NCBI GenBank assembly: GCA_031285575.1
Contig: JAITVX010000052.1
Span: 1-9,464 of the forward strand
From: Bacteroidales bacterium
GTDB lineage: Bacteria; Bacteroidota; Bacteroidia; Bacteroidales; VadinHA17
Reading direction: 5' to 3'
Length of the DNA: 9,464 nucleotides
Shown: in pieces, positions 1 to 7,569 of the stretch
Numbering within the stretch: the stretch's first letter is position 1
How the letters are laid out: every line of letters begins with the position of its first letter
Position numbers and translations under genes: made by a program
Notes under the pieces: generated by a model
What the model was told of the DNA's origin: nothing
Database searches by the model: none
The model's input: the letters and a program-made list of their open reading frames with translations, nothing else

Positions 1-324
1 ATCGACGGGCTTGCGGTCCGGCCGCAGTTTATTATTGTTGACGGTTCGGTGTTCTATCCCTACCAAAACACAGGCCACAGAACGGTGGTGAAAGGCGACT
101 CGATATACAGCTCGATTGCCGCCGCGTCGGTACTTGCAAAAACCTTCCGCGACGAGTATATGGAGCAGCTGCATGGCGAGTTTCCCGAATATGGATGGAA
201 TAAAAACCGTGGCTATCCTACGGCCGCCCACCGCAGGGCCATTGCAAAATACGGCATAACCCCGTATCACCGGAAATCGTTTGCACTTGTCGATACTCAA
301 ACAGCGCTCTGGACAAACGCATGA
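1..324 (+). CDS. rnhB: Ribonuclease HII, C-terminal part (5' end outside window)
   Basis: RNase HII cuts the RNA strand of RNA-DNA hybrids and starts removal of single ribonucleotides misincorporated into DNA, in the cytoplasm. The frame is open from base 1 and stops with TGA at 322-324, giving 107 codons, about half of a typical protein of about 200 residues. Visible family blocks are IIVDGS near the start, KGD, then SIAAASVLAKTFRD carrying the late catalytic aspartate of the family, and the C-terminal GYPTAAHRRAIAKYG and TPYHRKSF motifs. The N-terminal catalytic motifs lie outside the window. The internal GTG at 49 is not a start, because conserved sequence continues upstream of it. The gene converges on the AddB-like gene with 16 bases between stop codons, and I see no GC-rich terminator hairpin there. 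The assignment is very secure. Confidence 0.96.
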   Translation: MDGLAVRPQFIIVDGSVFYPYQNTGHRTVVKGDSIYSSIAAASVLAKTFRDEYMEQLHGEFPEYGWNKNRGYPTAAHRRAIAKYGITPYHRKSFALVDTQTALWTNA

Positions 325-340
325 GATTTTATGTCTTTCG

Positions 341-3226
341 TCATCGCATGCATAATGTTCTGTAGGCGCAGTATCTGCATTTTATTTCCTGCCCGGATGT
401 CATGCTGAACGGTTCGTGTTCATCGAAAATGAGGTTAACCACACTGCTTAGCCCGGCAATAAATTCAGTTCTTATTTCCGAATAGTCGTTAATTTCATGC
501 TGTGTTTTTCCTGTTTTTACAAGCAGCATGTCGTTACGGCCCTGGCCTGCCGTTTTGCGTATTCTGTATATTGAAGGCCTTACCGGCAAGCCGTCTGTTT
601 TGCCATACAGCGCTTCGCAGTATATCAGCGTTTGCAGCCAGCCGTCGTGTTCTTTCTTCCTGTCGTCGTTAAAAAGTTCCGACACGGAGGTTATTGACTG
701 CGACACGTCGCCCGTTTTATAGTCAACCACCCTTACCGTATTTCCCTGAATGTCTATCCTGTCAACAATACCTCCAACGGTAACTTTAAACTTGCCGTTT
801 GCCGTGTTTGCGTCTGCCGTGAAATGCGCCTGCTTTTCGAGGCCAAGTATTTTAAGCGGCATGAATGCGGTGTCGGCCATTAAAATATTAACGATGTACT
901 TAAACAGCGCTTCCTTTACTATCAGCACCGCTCCGTCATCTTCCGTACCTGAGAGTCTGAAACCCGGTATGCTGGCTACGGATGTTTCGATTTTATCTTT
1001 AATATACTGCTTTTCATGTATGACCGATTCAATGAAACTTTTATCTATTGCCTTTCCCTCGGCATGTTCGTAAATCGACTTCATTGTATCATGAAGCATC
1101 AGGCCCAGCATTGCCGCATCTATGTCGGTTTTTATGCCGGCGGGCTCGCAGAGGCTGCATACATATCTGTAATAAAACTTCATCCTGCAATGCAGCCATG
1201 TATTTATTGCCGACGGAGAAAGCGCCCTCCGGTTTTCTTCCGAATACACCTGCATTAGTTTTGCCTGATGTGAGGCGGTGCGTTCAACGGTGTGTTTTGC
1301 AGCGGCCTGTGATTTTATTTCTGAATACAGCGCAAACGTTTCCGGTTTAAGTGCGGGATTAAAGTTCATCTGCGTAAGGAAGCGGCTTATTTCTCCGCTC
1401 CGCAATCCGTCGGTATTTGAATTGTAGATAAATGTAACATTTTCGGCGCGATGCAGCAGTCTGAAAAAGTGATATGCATAAATAGATTCCTGGTGGTTGA
1501 CAGACGGAAGCCCGAATGCTTCGCGGAGACTGAAGGGAATACATGACGATGCCGGCGAAGAAACGGATGGCATTATTCCTTCGTTTACCGACAGTATGAT
1601 TATGTTTTTGAAGTCGAGCGCCCTTGTTTCAAGTATGCCCATTATCTGTACGCCCGACAGCGGTTCGCCATAAAACGGTATTGTCTGTATGCTCAGCATC
1701 CTTTCGAGCAGGCGCATGTATGTGGCGCCTGAAAATTCAATATCGCCGGCAGAAACAATGTCGCCAAGCCGGTTTACGGTCAGCGCAATGCGATAAAACT
1801 GCTCGTTCAGCAGTCTTCTCCGGAAAAGATCTTCGCTGTCGTCTGCATGTCCTGAAGCCACTGCCGACAATACGCTTATAATATATGAAGAATACTGCGC
1901 AGCGCCCTGCGGCCTGGAGAATATTGTGTTGAGGCCGCTGCTGCCTGCAAAAAACGTTTCGGGTACAGACGCCATGTTGCCGCTTTCTATTTCGCCTGCG
2001 GCAACGGCGGCAGAGCTGAATGCGTCTGAAACCGTTTTGTTTTTAAGTATGTTCAGAACATCGGCGTAATGAAAGCAGGCTACTCCGTTTACCGTTCTGG
2101 CATTTTGCTGGAGGCTCGCGATGCTGTTCACCAGCATGCAGGCTGCCGTTTGCCTCAGCGGATAGCCCATTGTAATGTTCACGTCGCCCGTATTTTGCGG
2201 AAGGCTCGAAAGAACCGGAACAAGAAGCTTTTCGTCAGAAAGCACAACTGCCGTTTCGTGAGCGGCATCATGGCTGTTTACCTGCATGTTTTCAAGAACC
2301 GACATTGCGGCTTTTACCTGCGCAACATCCGACGAGGCGCTTATAACCGTGCGCTTAGCCTTTTCCTGGCCGCCGCCCGACAGGAGCGTTTCGCAGTTCC
2401 ATTCTTCAGGCATGTCGTTGCCAAACGCGGCAATGTTGCTCTTCATGAAATATCCTGCAGAGTTGTATCCCTGGCTGTAAACGTATGAATTGTCGTAATC
2501 CCAGTAAAACCGTGCAGCCCCGTTTCCTTTAAGCGCCGTCATAACCTTTTTCTCGCATTCGTTGAGTGCGTTAAACCCTGCAAAATGCACCGTGTCCCAG
2601 CGCAGGCCTGTTTCAAACAGGCTGTTCGCGTTTTCGGCAACTTCCCTGAAAATCATTCCCTCGTAAGCGGTATTTTTGCTTTTAAGCATGCAGCGGTATT
2701 CCGAATATATGTTTTCAAGACTGTTCCACAGGTTTATAAAATCCTTTTTCTGTCCGGTCGGTTTTTCCGGATTAAAATTTATCCAGAACTGCCTTATTAT
2801 TGCAATCTGGCTGTCTGTAAGCGAGCCAAACCGGCTGTCTATATCCTTTATGTCGGAAAGATTTTCATACAGTGCACTGTTGTTTACGAGATATTTGTCA
2901 ATATCGTCAAAATCGTTCAGAAGTATGTCGCCCCAGAAAAGGAAACTGTCGAACGGTTCAGGCGATTTCATAATCTTCCTGTAAACTCTGTAAAGGTCAA
3001 ACAGCAATGTTTCGTATTCTGCAACGTTCAGACCCGAATATGACCTGAACAGCTCGGTTACGGTCATAACCTCCGGCGCCCATACCGGGCGCTCAATGGC
3101 CGACGACAGGTATTTAAGGAAAAAGATTCCGGCCCGGCGGTTAGGAAATACAAAGCAGTGCCTGTTAAGGCTGTTTCCATACTTTTTGTATGACGACGCG
3201 GCTATTTTTTCAAGAAAGAACTCCAT
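341..3226 (-). CDS. AddB-like PD-(D/E)XK nuclease (double-strand-break repair helicase-nuclease subunit)
   Basis: The 961-residue product resembles the AddB/RecB-type nuclease subunit that works with an AddA (UvrD-like) helicase to resect DNA double-strand breaks for recombination. The N-terminus carries FPNRRAG at residues 27-33, matching helicase motif Ia of AddB-like proteins. No Walker A (GxxGxGKT) is visible, so it is probably not itself an active ATPase. The C-terminal nuclease is well marked: GLMLH (RecB-family GxxxH), D822 in GGIVDRID, and D835-x-K837 in VDYKTG. Four cysteines fit the AddB-type iron-sulphur cluster: C680 in LHCRMKFYYRYV, then C950, C953 and C959 in CRYCAYRTLC at the extreme C-terminus. 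It is the last gene of a minus-strand unit, 39 bases after the ROK gene. No addA/uvrD partner lies in the window. The ATG at 3226 is the first start in frame and places motif Ia at a normal distance. Family is certain; the name addB is by analogy. Confidence 0.88.
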   Translation of the reverse strand: MEFFLEKIAASSYKKYGNSLNRHCFVFPNRRAGIFFLKYLSSAIERPVWAPEVMTVTELFRSYSGLNVAEYETLLFDLYRVYRKIMKSPEPFDSFLFWGDILLNDFDDIDKYLVNNSALYENLSDIKDIDSRFGSLTDSQIAIIRQFWINFNPEKPTGQKKDFINLWNSLENIYSEYRCMLKSKNTAYEGMIFREVAENANSLFETGLRWDTVHFAGFNALNECEKKVMTALKGNGAARFYWDYDNSYVYSQGYNSAGYFMKSNIAAFGNDMPEEWNCETLLSGGGQEKAKRTVISASSDVAQVKAAMSVLENMQVNSHDAAHETAVVLSDEKLLVPVLSSLPQNTGDVNITMGYPLRQTAACMLVNSIASLQQNARTVNGVACFHYADVLNILKNKTVSDAFSSAAVAAGEIESGNMASVPETFFAGSSGLNTIFSRPQGAAQYSSYIISVLSAVASGHADDSEDLFRRRLLNEQFYRIALTVNRLGDIVSAGDIEFSGATYMRLLERMLSIQTIPFYGEPLSGVQIMGILETRALDFKNIIILSVNEGIMPSVSSPASSCIPFSLREAFGLPSVNHQESIYAYHFFRLLHRAENVTFIYNSNTDGLRSGEISRFLTQMNFNPALKPETFALYSEIKSQAAAKHTVERTASHQAKLMQVYSEENRRALSPSAINTWLHCRMKFYYRYVCSLCEPAGIKTDIDAAMLGLMLHDTMKSIYEHAEGKAIDKSFIESVIHEKQYIKDKIETSVASIPGFRLSGTEDDGAVLIVKEALFKYIVNILMADTAFMPLKILGLEKQAHFTADANTANGKFKVTVGGIVDRIDIQGNTVRVVDYKTGDVSQSITSVSELFNDDRKKEHDGWLQTLIYCEALYGKTDGLPVRPSIYRIRKTAGQGRNDMLLVKTGKTQHEINDYSEIRTEFIAGLSSVVNLIFDEHEPFSMTSGQEIKCRYCAYRTLCMR

Positions 3227-3265
3227 TTTAAAACCATGTTGCGTATTCCCTGAAGAAGACTGTTA

Positions 3266-4231
3266 TTACCTTTCAAAATCATTCCAGGCCAGGGCTGCGG
3301 CTCCAAGAGTGGCTGCGTTGTCTTCGGAAATACCCGACGGAAGAATGCTTACGGTTCCTCTGAAAACCGGCATAATATTTTCATCAACATATTCTCTCAC
3401 CGGATTAAAGAGCATGTCGCCGGCTTTTGCAAGCCCGCCGAACAGGAACACGGCTTCGGGGCTGGAAAATACTATGGCATTGATGATGCCCATTCCGAGT
3501 GCTTCGACGGTGTGGCTCATTGCTTTTACTGCAACGGGGTCGCCGCCGGCTGCGGCTTCGGCAATTATTTTCGATGTTATGGCCGAAGGAGCCATGTTGC
3601 GCAGGGGGCTGTCGGCGTTCATTTCGCTAAGTAAATATAAAACCGTTCTTACGATGCCCGATGCCGATGCGTATGTTTCGAGGCATCCTTTTTTACCGCA
3701 GCCGCATTCCCTGCCTCCATGCACAATTGTTGTGTGCCCCAGTTCGCCGGCAAATGCAGTGTGTCCGTAAACAAGCCCGCAGTCGATTACAATTCCGCTT
3801 CCCAGCCCCGTGCCGAGGGTCAGTACTATAAAATTTTTCATTTCTCTGGCTGCTCCGAATACCATTTCGCCAACGGCGGCTGCGTTGGCGTCGTTGGTAA
3901 TGGTAACCGGAACACCGGTTTGCCTGCCAATCATTTCCGCCAGAGGCACTACTCCTTTCCATGGAAGATTGGGGGCAAGCTCAATGGTTCCCCTGTAATA
4001 CCGGGCATTTGGGGCGCCGATGCCGATGCCTGCAAGTTCGTAACCGGTGCCGGTGCCTGCAAGTTCTTTTATTGCGCCCGACAGCGCTGCAACAAATTCA
4101 TTAACGTCGGGATAGTTTTTAGTCAGGATACTGTTTTTTTCATATACATTGCCTTCGCTGTCAACAAGGCCGAAAGCGGTATTTGTTCCGCCTATATCTA
4201 CACCTGCCATAACTTTTTTCATAGCGCTCAT
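3266..4231 (-). CDS. ROK-family sugar kinase (glucokinase-like) or ROK regulator
   Basis: The 321-residue protein belongs to the ROK family of cytoplasmic ATP-dependent hexose kinases and related proteins. It has the phosphate-binding motif DIGGT at residues 12-16, the catalytic aspartate in TNDAN (D114), LTLGTGLGSG at about 137-146, the ExGH sugar-contact motif (E163-H166), and the zinc motif C176-x-C178-G-x-x-G-C183-x-E185. No N-terminal helix-turn-helix is present, which favours a kinase over a NagC/XylR-type repressor. Length is normal. Substrate (glucose, fructose, mannose or N-acetyl sugar) cannot be read from the sequence. It starts 12 bases after the lipoprotein stop codon, so co-transcription is likely. 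A second ATG three codons in (4222) gives MKKVMAGVDIGGT and is an equally good start; neither has a clear Shine-Dalgarno. Its place between an envelope lipoprotein and a repair nuclease does not suggest a specific pathway. Confidence 0.9.
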   Translation of the reverse strand: MSAMKKVMAGVDIGGTNTAFGLVDSEGNVYEKNSILTKNYPDVNEFVAALSGAIKELAGTGTGYELAGIGIGAPNARYYRGTIELAPNLPWKGVVPLAEMIGRQTGVPVTITNDANAAAVGEMVFGAAREMKNFIVLTLGTGLGSGIVIDCGLVYGHTAFAGELGHTTIVHGGRECGCGKKGCLETYASASGIVRTVLYLLSEMNADSPLRNMAPSAITSKIIAEAAAGGDPVAVKAMSHTVEALGMGIINAIVFSSPEAVFLFGGLAKAGDMLFNPVREYVDENIMPVFRGTVSILPSGISEDNAATLGAAALAWNDFER

Positions 4232-4243
4232 TTATTTGGTGTT

Positions 4244-6073
4244 TTATTTCTTTACTGTCCTCAGTTTCCGGTTTTTTTCATTACGCACTGATGCGTCCCA
4301 GTCCTGTTCTATATCAAACCTGGCTTTTACCTCTATTTCGTCAGGATAATACGAAACCTGTTCGGGCTGCAGCTTTTTCTCGAAGTTTCCGGTTGTCCAT
4401 ACTCCGTTGCTGTCGGCATCAAAGATTATTCTGGCCCTGTATGTTCCGGGGTCGAGCAGCGGAAATTCGGCTTTTCCCTGCCCTTCCATGCGTCGCTCCA
4501 TTATTACCTTTGTTTCATCTTTGCCAAGAAGCTGTAGTATTACGGGCCCTTCTGCATTCTGTACGTTGAACGACAGCTTGCCGTAGGAAGTTTCAGGTTT
4601 CTGCGAAAAGACAATGCCCGTTGAGTCGGAATATTTATCATATATGTCTCTGAACGCACCCGAATCGGCTATGAAAAGGTATCGTCTGTCGGGCAGTACA
4701 TTTGTTTCAAGAATATATCTTGTTGCCGTCAAACTGTCGCGGAGTAATGAAAATGGAGCCTTCAGTGTATCTTTTTCGTTTATGCTGAACAGTTTTATAA
4801 GCGACGTGTCGGGGGGAGCAAGAGGCGTTTCCGAACGCAGAACAAGTTTTTCGCCGGGGCGTACTCCTCCTGCCGCGAAGCTGGTGGCAATAGCCAGTGG
4901 CACCGGTTTTTCGGCAACGGCATTGCGCGGAGTGCGGGCTTCTACATACCGCAGGTTTACGGTGTCTGTTTTGTAATCGACCATTCCGGTGGAGTCGGTA
5001 AACGGATATCTTATGTTTGCCGCCAGCGGATTGTTTTCCATAAGCGTTGAATCGGTTAGCCACACAAGTAAAGTATCTCTGCCGGCGCTGTGTTCGGCAA
5101 TAAACATGTTTTCCGCCGGTGTGTCGGGCAGTGAAAACTCGAAGTCCATGTCGTTAGGAGGAAGCGAAAGGATAAACTCGAGCTGGCTTTTCGACTTCCT
5201 TTGCGACGATTTAAGGTATTGCGCTGTAACTGCTTTTTTAAACATGAACAGTTTGTATTTTCCATCCAGAGCAACCGTATCGCCATCCTGCCCCTGTACA
5301 TCCTGCTCTGTGGCCACTGTTACTGAAGCCGGTTCCTCGGTTGCCGCTGTATCTGCAACAGCAGGCGGTATCCACGAACTGTCGGCTGTTACTTCAACAC
5401 GATGGTCTAAAAATGCAAACTCTTCGTCGGGAAGGTTATATCTTTTATTATTGTCAACATCTTTAAGGGCGTACAGGTTGTAACTGCCACGCTTCATATT
5501 GTCTATCCTGAAATATCCGAAACGGTCAATTACCCCTATATAGTCGGGGAGGGTTTTTACTGCCGCCGTATCTGCAAGATTGCCGTGCGCCAGTATGAAA
5601 ATCTTTTCGGGTGTTTCGAGGTTTTCGGCATAGTAAACATTGCCTGTTACCGAAAGCGAATCGAGTGTGGGGCCTGTTGCAACAACAAACCGGTATCCTT
5701 CAAGTATGTTTCCCTCATTGAGGTCTTTTATTGCATTCTGAAAATTGAATGTATATGTAAAATCTTCTCTCAAATCTTCTTCAATATCCACAATAACGCT
5801 TTTTCCTTTCAGCCACACCTTCGGCCTTGTTGCAAGCGGCGGCGATACAATGAGGTTGTCGTTTATGTTATCGAGCGCAACGTACTCATTGAACGTTATT
5901 ACAATCCTGTCGTCCTTGAAATTTACTGAATTTGCTTCCGGAATGGTTGCCAAAACCACCGGAGGTTGCCTGTCTCTGGGGCCGCCCGTAGGCGAACCGA
6001 TTTTGGCGCATGAGTTTAAACAGATAACAGGCAGTGATAAAATGCAGGCTTTAATGTAAACGGATAAATTCAT
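4244..6073 (-). CDS. Lipoprotein with N-terminal Ig-like (Big_5-type) domain
   Basis: A 609-residue exported lipoprotein of a type common in Bacteroidota; its biochemical role is not known to me. The signal peptide (KACILSLPVICLNSC) ends in lipobox LNSC with the lipidated cysteine at residue 22. It is followed by AKIGSPTGGPRDRQPP, with no acidic run after the cysteine, so the bacteroidetal surface-export signal is not evident. Residues of about 36-134 form the Ig-like domain: PPVV..TIPEANS, IVITFNEYV, LIVSPPL, and YTFNF..AIKDLNEGN. A middle beta-rich region follows. The C-terminus (551-577) has the motif FDADSNGVWTTGNF...QPEQVSYYP, typical of this family. The minus-strand codon before the ATG, at 6076-6074, is TTG; I prefer the ATG at 6073 because it directly begins the signal peptide. 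It is the first gene of the minus-strand unit with the ROK and AddB-like genes, and has a candidate promoter just upstream. Confidence 0.88.
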   Translation of the reverse strand: MNLSVYIKACILSLPVICLNSCAKIGSPTGGPRDRQPPVVLATIPEANSVNFKDDRIVITFNEYVALDNINDNLIVSPPLATRPKVWLKGKSVIVDIEEDLREDFTYTFNFQNAIKDLNEGNILEGYRFVVATGPTLDSLSVTGNVYYAENLETPEKIFILAHGNLADTAAVKTLPDYIGVIDRFGYFRIDNMKRGSYNLYALKDVDNNKRYNLPDEEFAFLDHRVEVTADSSWIPPAVADTAATEEPASVTVATEQDVQGQDGDTVALDGKYKLFMFKKAVTAQYLKSSQRKSKSQLEFILSLPPNDMDFEFSLPDTPAENMFIAEHSAGRDTLLVWLTDSTLMENNPLAANIRYPFTDSTGMVDYKTDTVNLRYVEARTPRNAVAEKPVPLAIATSFAAGGVRPGEKLVLRSETPLAPPDTSLIKLFSINEKDTLKAPFSLLRDSLTATRYILETNVLPDRRYLFIADSGAFRDIYDKYSDSTGIVFSQKPETSYGKLSFNVQNAEGPVILQLLGKDETKVIMERRMEGQGKAEFPLLDPGTYRARIIFDADSNGVWTTGNFEKKLQPEQVSYYPDEIEVKARFDIEQDWDASVRNEKNRKLRTVKK

Positions 6074-6097
6074 CAATTAAATCAATATAAATAATTA

Positions 6098-6131
6098 CAA
6101 ACTTACCATAATTTTAATTGCATGATGCAAA
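6098..6131 (-). promoter_or_regulatory. Candidate Bacteroidota-type promoter for the lipoprotein-ROK-AddB unit
   Basis: On the minus strand a perfect TAnnTTTG (-7) element, TAAGTTTG, lies at 6105-6098 and a TTTG (-33) at 6131-6128. The spacer is 22 bases, at the long end of the usual range. A start site near 6092 would leave a leader of about 18 bases before the ATG at 6073. A second TAnnTTTG match, TACGTTTG at 6158-6151, has no matching TTTG upstream. The consensus is established for Bacteroides; its use here is inference, and such short motifs occur by chance in AT-rich DNA. Confidence 0.45.
6118..6130. promoter_or_regulatory. 13-base palindrome over the -33 element, possible operator
   Basis: TTGCATGATGCAA is a perfect inverted repeat with 6-base arms and one central base. 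It overlaps the candidate -33 element of the lipoprotein promoter, the usual position for a repressor site. Its outer half-sites, TTGCA and TGCAA, are the same as the ends of the palindromes in the array about 190 bases away. This is a pattern observation; no binding protein is known. Confidence 0.3.
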
Positions 6132-6318
6132 GCGTCTGTTTTTTTCAGGCCAAACGTACAAAATTTAAGGATACGGAGTCTCCATTTTTATATATGTAGT
6201 TTTACGCATATATGTTTTTTTGAAATTTTTATTTATTTCTACTGCAAAATTAATCGGCAAAACAGTCCCCTCATTTGTTCATAAATAGATTACAGTATCG
6301 TCATACGGTTGGGCATAC

Positions 6319-6504
6319 CTGCACAACACTGTGCAACCCTCGCCACGGTCATCGACACGCTTGCACAACACTGTGCAACCCCCGCCACAGGCTTCAACAC
6401 ACTTGCACAGACGTGTGCAACCTTCACCACGGCTATCGGCACGCTTGCACAACCTTGTGCAACTTCCACCACGGGCCCGGGCACGCTTGCACAGCCATGT
6501 GCAG
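6319..6504. repeat. Array of five 18-base palindromes at exact 42-base period
   Basis: Five inverted repeats of the form TTGCACA-N4-TGTGCAA start at 6319, 6361, 6403, 6445 and 6487, each exactly 42 bases from the last. The core GCACA-N4-TGTGC is identical in all five. The loops are ACAC, ACAC, GACG, ACCT and GCCA. The first copy starts with C instead of T, and the last ends with G instead of A. The four 24-base intervals also resemble one another: most share CCACGG near the middle and all end in CAC(G/A)C, with a variable block of about seven bases between. The array is about 60% GC (26 of 42 in the first unit), against AT-rich flanks. Forty-two bases is four turns of B-DNA, so all sites would face one side of the helix. 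It could be a protein-binding array, RNA hairpins, or a mobile repeat family; function is unknown. Confidence 0.9.
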
Positions 6505-6720
6505 CAGCATACGGTAATAGGAGTTCCACCGGCATATATGATGCTTTTAAGGCCAGACTGAATTATTCGTTGATGAAAAATTACCTGTGAGCGCATCGAC
6601 CCTTAATATCAGGCACAGGGAACATATTATTTCAATAGAGATTGTGAGAATATTATTCTTAATTACAGTTATTTGCGATAATTTCGACACGTAGAGGGAC
6701 AACGAACGACAACACATAGA

Positions 6721-7569
6721 TTATATTTCAACATTGTCAATAAGCCTTATGTTACCAGCTTTAACGGCTATGCAGCCAAAGTATTTCATGTTTTTATTCA
6801 TTTCCCGTTTGCTTTTTATCGGAATCAGCTGTTCGTCATCAACAATTTCAAAATAAATAAGCTCGAAGTTTTCAGGTTTTTCTATTTCGTTTTTTACATA
6901 CTGTTTCGTTTCCGGAATATCACTGTTCTGCAGCATTGCGGCAGCACTGGTTATTGTTTTATATATGATGGCTGCATCTTTCCTTATTGCAGGTTCGAGA
7001 AGCATGTTGCGGCTGCTCATTGCAAGACCGTCTTTTTCCCTTATAATTGGGCTGCCGATTATTCTGACCTTATTACCGGTTTGTTTTACAAGTTCCCTGA
7101 TAACGGCAAGCTGCTGGAAGTCTTTCAGTCCGAAGATGGCAATATCGGGTGCTACTATTTCAAAAAGGCGGCTTACAATCTGGGCCACTCCGTTGAAATG
7201 GCCTGGCCTGTGAACGGCTTCCATAACATTATCGAGGTTGCCGAATGTAAAAACCCGTCTGTCTTCTTCAGGATACATCTCTTCAACCGGCGGAGTAAAA
7301 ACAACATCATGTTCTCCGAGAACCTTCCCGAGCATCTCAAGATCTTTTTCAAGCGTGCGTGGATAGTTTTTCAGATCGTTTTTATCGTTGAACTGTGTTG
7401 GATTTACAAAAATGCTTACCACCGTTATGGGGCACTCGCCAACAGCTTTTTCAACCAGCGAAATATGGCCGTTGTGCAGCGCCCCCATCGTGGGAACAAG
7501 TGCCAGCGGCGAAAGTCCGCTATCTGAAATATGTTTTCTTAATCCCTTTATTGTGTCTGTAACTTTCAT
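6721..7569 (-). CDS. panC: Pantoate-beta-alanine ligase (pantothenate synthetase)
   Basis: PanC joins pantoate and beta-alanine with ATP to make pantothenate, the last step of vitamin B5 synthesis before coenzyme A, in the cytoplasm. The 282-residue length is normal for the family. The motifs in order are PTMGALHNGH (26-35, nucleotidyltransferase HxGH), FVNPTQF (54-60), RPGHFNGV (121-128), FGLKDFQQ (146-153) and REKDGLAMSSRN (177-188, KMSKS-like loop). All expected active-site blocks are present, so the enzyme should be active. The ATG at 7569 puts the HxGH motif at the usual distance. It diverges from the GlgA-like gene, an arrangement I recall from other Bacteroidota. A minus-strand TAGGTTTG at 7593-7586 is a candidate -7 element. 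In relatives panD often follows panC; here no panD follows in the 650 bases before the lipoprotein gene. Confidence 0.97.
   Translation of the reverse strand: MKVTDTIKGLRKHISDSGLSPLALVPTMGALHNGHISLVEKAVGECPITVVSIFVNPTQFNDKNDLKNYPRTLEKDLEMLGKVLGEHDVVFTPPVEEMYPEEDRRVFTFGNLDNVMEAVHRPGHFNGVAQIVSRLFEIVAPDIAIFGLKDFQQLAVIRELVKQTGNKVRIIGSPIIREKDGLAMSSRNMLLEPAIRKDAAIIYKTITSAAAMLQNSDIPETKQYVKNEIEKPENFELIYFEIVDDEQLIPIKSKREMNKNMKYFGCIAVKAGNIRLIDNVEI

Larger units (their letters stand above)
6074..6720. other. 647-base gene-poor region between panC and the lipoprotein gene
   Basis: No open frame here looks like a real gene. From about 6074 to 6300 the DNA is AT-rich and holds the candidate promoter and palindrome. 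It also has a weak hairpin, ATATATG at 6190-6196 pairing with CATATAT at 6207-6213, followed by seven T residues on the plus strand. From 6319 to 6504 lies the GC-rich palindrome array. From 6505 to 6720 the composition falls back towards AT-rich, with a weak AT stem (GAGAAT/ATTCTT, 6646-6660) and a short direct repeat (GACAAC at 6698 and 6708). No convincing GC-rich terminator for panC, tRNA, or other RNA gene was found. Confidence 0.6.

Noticed and set aside
325..340. Bidirectional terminator between rnhB and the AddB-like gene
   Set aside because: Only 16 bases separate the stops and no inverted repeat with a T tract is visible there.
3096..4291. Plus-strand frames opposite the ROK gene (3096-3770 and 3719-4291)
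   Set aside because: They are shadows antisense to a gene with a full set of family motifs and show no domain of their own.
6175..6183. Short palindrome GGAGTCTCC
   Set aside because: Too short and isolated to call a site.
6319..6504. CRISPR array
   Set aside because: Repeats are only 18 bases, the 24-base intervals are clearly related to one another instead of unique, and no cas gene is in the window.
6279..6596. Cysteine-rich 105-residue repeat protein on the minus strand (and competing plus-strand frames from 6275, 6309 and 6331)
   Set aside because: All arise because the 42-base repeat has no stops in several frames; substitutions show no codon-position bias and the non-repeat ends match nothing I recognise.
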